Source: Geothermobacter hydrogeniphilus
GTDB taxonomy: Bacteria > Desulfobacterota > Desulfuromonadia > Desulfuromonadales > Geothermobacteraceae
DNA length: 64,000 bases
Direction of reading: 5' to 3'
Assembly (NCBI RefSeq): GCF_002898515.1
Contig: NZ_PPFX01000007.1
Span: forward strand, 53,103 to 117,102
A program made the translations under genes and the position numbers. Shown here in pieces: positions 60,657-64,000 of this stretch (the stretch's first letter is position 1; each line of letters starts with the position of its first letter). Under the pieces are notes generated by a model that saw nothing but the letters and a program-made list of their open reading frames with translations, was not told where the DNA came from and made no database searches.

Positions 60657-61341
60657 GTTCTTTGCCACGCCGTTGTTCGGCATCACCCTGACGATTGTCG
60701 TCTACGCCCTGGCGCAGATGCTCTACCGCCGGACCGGGAGCCTTTTCTGCAACCCGGTGGCGCTCTCCATTCTCGGTATCATCCTGTTGCTGCTGGCCTG
60801 CAGGATCCCCTACCGAAGCTATGCCGTCGGCGGGCACTATATTCTCTTTCTGCTCGGTCCTTCGGTGGTCGCCCTGGCGGTTCCGCTCTACGCGCGGCGC
60901 CGTGAGATCTGGGCGCGGCGGACGCCGATTCTGGTCGGCGTTGCCGCCGGCGGCCTGGCCTCGGTCGTGTCAGCATCCGGCCTTGCCTGGCTGCTCGGCG
61001 GCAGCCACGACGTGGTGCTCTCGCTGGCGCCGAAATCGGTGACCACGCCGATCGCCATCAGTATCGTCGAAAAGATCGGCGGGATCGCGCCCCTGACAGC
61101 GGCGCTGGTGGTCATGACCGGTTGTCTCGGAGCCATCTGTGGGCCCGAGTTCTGTCGCCTGATCGGGCTGCGGAACCGGGTTGCCATCGGCCTGGCGGTC
61201 GGTACCGCGGCTCACGGGATCGGTACGGCGCGGATGTTGGAGGTGGATCGTCTCGGGGGGGCGGTCGCCGGGTTGGCCATCGGTCTCAACGGGTTGCTGA
61301 CCGCCTTTCTGCTGCCGATGCTGTTTCTGCTTTTTTCCTGA
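60646..61341 (+). CDS. lrgB: LrgB/CidB family membrane protein
   Basis: A 231-residue integral membrane protein with six or more helices; LALAPKSVTTPIAISI and TAAHGIGTARMLEVD are the conserved family stretches. It acts with LrgA. The ATG lies inside the end of lrgA. Six bases after its stop begins a copy of the 162-bp palindromic element and then a strong terminator. Confidence 0.93.
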   Translation: MPSEFFATPLFGITLTIVVYALAQMLYRRTGSLFCNPVALSILGIILLLLACRIPYRSYAVGGHYILFLLGPSVVALAVPLYARRREIWARRTPILVGVAAGGLASVVSASGLAWLLGGSHDVVLSLAPKSVTTPIAISIVEKIGGIAPLTAALVVMTGCLGAICGPEFCRLIGLRNRVAIGLAVGTAAHGIGTARMLEVDRLGGAVAGLAIGLNGLLTAFLLPMLFLLFS

Positions 61342-61347
61342 TGTGAA

Positions 61348-61509
61348 CCTGAATCAGAGAGTTCTTTGCCGGTGAATAGCACAAGTTATTGACCCGTCTG
61401 TACTTTCCAAAAATTGCCGGCGAACCTATGGGTGCGCCTCAGATTTTTGGAAATCACATTCAGATCAAGCCCTTGCACTCTTCATCCGACATGACCCCAC
61501 AGATTCAGG
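61348..61509. repeat. 162-bp palindromic element, full copy (after lrgB)
   Basis: The ends are CCTGAATCAGAGAG and CCCACAGATTCAGG. It has the inner pair TTTCCAAAAATT/GATTTTTGGAAA around CCTATGGGTGCGC. This copy is the most diverged of the four full ones. It lies between lrgB and the terminator at 61518. Confidence 0.88.
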
Positions 61510-61517
61510 TTGAACAC

Positions 61518-61551
61518 AAAAAAGGCAGGCCCTTCCGGGTCTGCCTTTTTT
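61518..61551. terminator. Bidirectional intrinsic terminator (lrgB / PxxKW gene)
   Basis: The stem GGCAGGCCC (61524-61532) pairs with GGGTCTGCC (61537-61545), flanked by six A on the left and six T on the right, so it can serve both convergent genes. Confidence 0.88.
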
Positions 61552-61576
61552 GTCTGAAATGTTCTGCGGGACCGAC

Positions 61577-61855
61577 TCAGTGACCGCCGCGCTTGGAGGC
61601 CTTGAGCGGATTGATGCGTTGCTCGACCACCTTCTTTTCAACCTTCTGATGGGTGGCGAAATTGCAGATATTCACGGCCCATTTCCTGGCCGGCGCCGGG
61701 GCGACCGAGCAGACCTTGCCGATCGAACCTTCGACGACGCGCGCGCAACCCTCGCACTGCTCGACAATCTGCTGGCAGGAACTGCCTTCGAAACTGCAAC
61801 CGTTTTTGCCCCAGAAGGTGCACTCGGTACCGGGAAGAACTGTTTGACACTGCAT
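61577..61855 (-). CDS. PxxKW family cysteine-rich protein
   Basis: A 92-residue protein with eight cysteines (positions 3, 12, 20, 27, 34, 37, 49, 64) and the naming motif PARKW. The family is found mainly in Geobacter-like and other anaerobic Desulfobacterota; the cysteine spacing suggests metal or iron-sulfur binding, but no function is established. ATG 61855 follows AAGGAG. The last 25 residues are basic. It stands alone on the minus strand between the terminator at 61518 and the divergent gene at 62046. Confidence 0.85.
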   Translation of the reverse strand: MQCQTVLPGTECTFWGKNGCSFEGSSCQQIVEQCEGCARVVEGSIGKVCSVAPAPARKWAVNICNFATHQKVEKKVVEQRINPLKASKRGGH

Positions 61856-61966
61856 GACTGGAGTCTCCTTACTTTATAGTATCAAGAGTCGTCTCTGTTT
61901 TTTCCCAAGACCCCCCTTTTACCCGATTTCGGAGTGGGCTGTCAACGAAAACTTGCAGGGCATCTG

Positions 61967-61995
61967 TTGACGACGGCGCCCTGATCCTTTAGCCT
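61967..61995 (+). promoter_or_regulatory. Possible promoter of the CxxCxxCC gene
   Basis: TTGACG (61967-61972), a 17-bp spacer and TAGCCT (61990-61995), about 50 bp before ATG 62046 in the 190-bp divergent gap. Confidence 0.45.
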
Positions 61996-62045
61996 GAGCA
62001 CAGACGCCGAACCTGAAAGTAGAAGATGTTCTGAGGAGTTCTTGC

Positions 62046-62342
62046 ATGAGAAAACATTCCCATTGGGAGCAGATTTGTCGGCGTTGCGGCCGTTGCTGCT
62101 ACGAGAAGATTGAATTCGAAGGAGAGGTTTATTACACTGACCAGCCCTGTCCTCATCTGGATCTGGAAACCCGGCTCTGCACTGTCTATGACCGGCGTTC
62201 CCGGGTCAAGCCGGATTGTATGCCGCTGTCGCCGCGGGTTCTCGGCATGGGCGTTTTGCCTGATGATTGTCCCTATGTTGCCGGGCGGGATAATTACCCC
62301 GCTCCGCACCTTTGGGACGAATGGGACGAGGAGGCGTCATGA
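62046..62342 (+). CDS. CxxCxxCC (YkgJ/YcgN-like) cysteine cluster protein
   Basis: A 98-residue protein with the metal-cluster motif CRRCGRCC at residues 11-18 and further cysteines in QPCPHL, RLCTVY, PDCMPL and DDCPY. The pattern belongs to the YkgJ/UPF0260-type family, thought to bind zinc or iron; no function is established. Its stop overlaps the start of a 33-codon ORF (ATGA), and a phosphohexomutase gene follows in the same way. Confidence 0.83.
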   Translation: MRKHSHWEQICRRCGRCCYEKIEFEGEVYYTDQPCPHLDLETRLCTVYDRRSRVKPDCMPLSPRVLGMGVLPDDCPYVAGRDNYPAPHLWDEWDEEAS

Positions 62343-62440
62343 TGCTTGCGGGGCAGGTGCTGATATTCTTCGAGGTGGACAGGCTGGCGGGCACCGGTTC
62401 CGCTGATCCGATCGACCCGGACGAGGGGGAGGACGCATGA
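62339..62440 (+). CDS. Small ORF (33 codons) coupled between two genes
   Basis: ATG 62339 overlaps the TGA of the upstream gene, and its own TGA (62438-62440) overlaps the ATG of the downstream mutase. A GGAGG lies 6 nt before the first ATG. The peptide starts MMLAGQVLIFFEVDRLAG and ends acidic (DPDEGEDA). Double ATGA-type overlap and the ribosome site make translation plausible, at least to carry ribosomes on to the mutase. I recognise no family. Confidence 0.5.
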   Translation: MMLAGQVLIFFEVDRLAGTGSADPIDPDEGEDA

Positions 62441-63858
62441 ATAAAATTGTTTTCGGGACATCCGGCTGGCGGGGTATTCTGGCCGAAGATTTTACTTTTG
62501 AAAATGTCAGGGTGGTGACCCAGGCTATTGCCGATCATCTGACGGCGGATCATGCCGCTGCCGGTGGTGTGGTGGTCGGCTACGACGCCCGCTTCATGGG
62601 GCGACGCTTTGCCCACGAGGCCTGCCGGGTGCTGGCCGGGTCAGGTATCCGCAGCTGGATCTGCAACCGCGATACGCCGACGCCGGTCATTGCCCATGAG
62701 GTTCTCGCCCGGCAGGCCGGCGCCGCCATCAATTTTACCGCCAGTCACAATCCCTGCGAATACAACGGCTTGAAATTTTCTCCCGCTTCGGGAGGTCCGG
62801 CCCTGCCGGAGACGACGCGTGATATCGAAGAGCGCGCCAATCGCATGCTGGGACAGGTCTGTTACCGGGACATGCCGCTGGACCGGGCGGTGCGTGATGG
62901 ATTGGTAGTGGAGATCGACCCGTTGCCGGCCTATTTCGAAACCCTGCGCCGACGTATCGATTTTGCCGCCATCGCCGCTTCGGGCCTGAAAATAGCGGTC
63001 AATCCCCTCTATGGAACGGGGAGGGGCTATCTCGACCGTATCCTGCGCGAGGCGGGGGTTGAGGTGGTGACCTTCAACGATCACATCGATCCGACCTTCG
63101 GCGGGCTTCCGCCGGAACCGGCGGAGACCTACATTGCCGATTTCATGTCCATGATTCGTTCCGACGCGGCCATCGGCCTCGGCCTGGCAACGGATGGTGA
63201 CGCCGACCGTTACGGCATTGTCGATGGTGACGGCAGTTATTACGAACCGAATTACATTCTCGCCCTGCTGGCCGATTATCTGCTGCGGGTCAAGGGGGAA
63301 GCGGGGGATGTGGCCCGTTCGGTGGCGACCTCGCACTTTGTCGACGCGGTGGCCCGCAGCCACGGCCGACAGGTGCTTGAAACCCCGGTCGGCTTCAAGT
63401 ATATCGGCGAATATATCGCCGCGGGCAAGATTCTCATCGGGGGAGAGGAAAGCGCCGGGCTGACAATCCGCGATCATGTCCCCGACAAGGACGGCATCCT
63501 CGCCTGTCTGCTGGTGGCGGAAATGGTCGCCGTGACCGGCAGGGGAATTGGTGATTTGCTGGCCGATCTCTATGAACGGGTCGGTGAGTTTTACACCCGA
63601 CGCAACAATATTCGTCTCACTGATGATCTCGAACAGGGCTACGCCGCCAGGATGAATGCCCTGCCGGATCGTTTCGGTGACCTCGCGGTGATCGATGTCG
63701 TGACCATCGACGGGCATAAATGCCTGCTGGAGAAGGATGCCTGGGTGCTGTTTCGCAAGTCCGGGACCGAGCCGGTGGTCAGGCTTTACGGCGAAGCCCG
63801 GGATGTCGAGACCCTGGAGATGATCCTGCGGGCGGGAGAGACATTTCTGATCGGCTGA
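62437..63858 (+). CDS. Phosphoglucomutase/phosphomannomutase family protein
   Basis: A 473-residue alpha-D-phosphohexomutase that moves phosphate between C1 and C6 of a hexose. The active-site serine loop is TASHNPCEYNG, the metal loop is DGDADRYG, the sugar-binding loop is GGEESAG, and the phosphate-binding loop is RKSGTEPVVRLYGE. Whether glucose, mannose or glucosamine is preferred cannot be decided by eye; GEESAG is shared by PGM/PMM types. It probably feeds glucose 1-phosphate to the dTDP-rhamnose pathway or mannose 1-phosphate to other sugar nucleotides. A terminator follows. Confidence 0.93.
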   Translation: MNKIVFGTSGWRGILAEDFTFENVRVVTQAIADHLTADHAAAGGVVVGYDARFMGRRFAHEACRVLAGSGIRSWICNRDTPTPVIAHEVLARQAGAAINFTASHNPCEYNGLKFSPASGGPALPETTRDIEERANRMLGQVCYRDMPLDRAVRDGLVVEIDPLPAYFETLRRRIDFAAIAASGLKIAVNPLYGTGRGYLDRILREAGVEVVTFNDHIDPTFGGLPPEPAETYIADFMSMIRSDAAIGLGLATDGDADRYGIVDGDGSYYEPNYILALLADYLLRVKGEAGDVARSVATSHFVDAVARSHGRQVLETPVGFKYIGEYIAAGKILIGGEESAGLTIRDHVPDKDGILACLLVAEMVAVTGRGIGDLLADLYERVGEFYTRRNNIRLTDDLEQGYAARMNALPDRFGDLAVIDVVTIDGHKCLLEKDAWVLFRKSGTEPVVRLYGEARDVETLEMILRAGETFLIG

Positions 63859-63889
63859 AGAGGGTGTTTTTCAGCTCTATGTAAATTAA

Positions 63890-63927
63890 ACAAACGGCCC
63901 CGGATTTCCGGGGCCGTTCCTGTTTGT
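63890..63927 (+). terminator. Probable terminator after the mutase gene
   Basis: AACGGCCCCGG pairs with CCGGGGCCGTT around a 4-nt ATTT loop (about 63893-63918), with outer ACAAAC/GTTTGT extending the symmetry. The T-run is short. Nothing further is identifiable from 63928 to the end of the window. Confidence 0.65.
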
Positions 63928-64000
63928 GCGCCAGGCATGGCGCGCAGCGCCTTGACTGGCGCTGTTCTGGCAACTGTGGTGGTTGCCGGATGACTTGGGG

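Noticed and set aside
5144..61509. CRISPR array as an explanation for the repeated sequences
   Set aside because: The copies are kilobases apart and palindromic over 120-162 bp, with no short regularly spaced units and no cas genes.
63859..64000. tRNA or other gene at the right edge
   Set aside because: Beyond the hairpin at 63890 I see no cloverleaf or start with a ribosome site.

Overview
The window is a dense, high-GC chromosomal segment of a Gram-negative bacterium. Gene content and order point to the Desulfuromonadales/Geobacter branch of Desulfobacterota: a lolC-lolD-bamA-ompH-lpxD-fabZ-lpxA-lpxB run, a DHH-CBS-poly(A) polymerase fusion, a PxxKW cysteine-rich protein, and the gmk-rpoZ-rel group. 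The assignment is inferred from synteny and families; no 16S or tRNA gene is visible. Nearly all genes are core chromosomal genes. The accessory part is a block of sugar-transfer genes near 18-27 kb.

Layout. 1-5 kb: end of lnt, prfB with its programmed +1 frameshift, lysS, and a LolC/E-type permease. 5-18 kb: lolD, bamA and ompH, then the lipid A/inner-core run lpxD, fabZ, lpxA, lpxB, msbA, a DUF374 acyltransferase, waaA, an lpxK-Trm112 fusion, an ELM1-family gene and a GT4 transferase, mostly with touching or overlapping ends. 19.4-24 kb (minus strand): two GT25, two GT10 (one closely resembling Helicobacter alpha-1,3-fucosyltransferase) and one DxD transferase. 24.3-27 kb: GT2, an AT-rich sulfotransferase and a second GT2. 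27.1-33.2 kb: ADP-heptose genes (gmhA, hldE, gmhB) and dTDP-rhamnose genes (rfbB, rfbD, rfbA, rfbC). 33.4-37.8 kb: yicC, gmk, rpoZ, rel, ridA. 37.9-41.6 kb (minus): rpmB, a Rossmann-fold protein, a DUF523/TudS protein, purN, purM. 41.9-51.6 kb: rimI, pyrK, pyrD, the DHH-CBS-PAP protein, a site-2 protease, scpA, scpB, rluB, pgi. 51.7-61.3 kb: an acidic TPR protein, an ExeA-like ATPase, mutL, miaA, hfq, a DUF512 radical-SAM protein, a TPR protein, lrgA, lrgB. 61.5-63.9 kb: the PxxKW protein (minus), a CxxCxxCC protein, a 33-codon ORF and a phosphohexomutase.

Together the first half encodes much of one surface-glycolipid factory: lipid A acylation, Kdo addition, flipping by MsbA, heptose and rhamnose donors, and a set of glycosyl- and sulfotransferases for outer-core or O-chain decoration. 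Lipoprotein maturation and export (Lnt, Lol) and outer membrane protein assembly (BamA, OmpH) sit beside it. Missing here and expected elsewhere are the UDP-diacylglucosamine hydrolase (LpxH/LpxI), lpxC, the Kdo genes kdsA/kdsB, hldD and any GDP-fucose genes.

The least expected structure is in the intergenic DNA. A ~162-bp near-palindromic element with conserved ends occurs four times complete and once as a half copy. A second element (~140-152 bp) occurs twice with clean 9-bp target duplications. A related 121-bp palindrome separates the Lol genes. A twin palindrome built on GGGGACAGTCCCC occurs twice. No transposase gene is in the window, so these look like non-autonomous or REP-like families.
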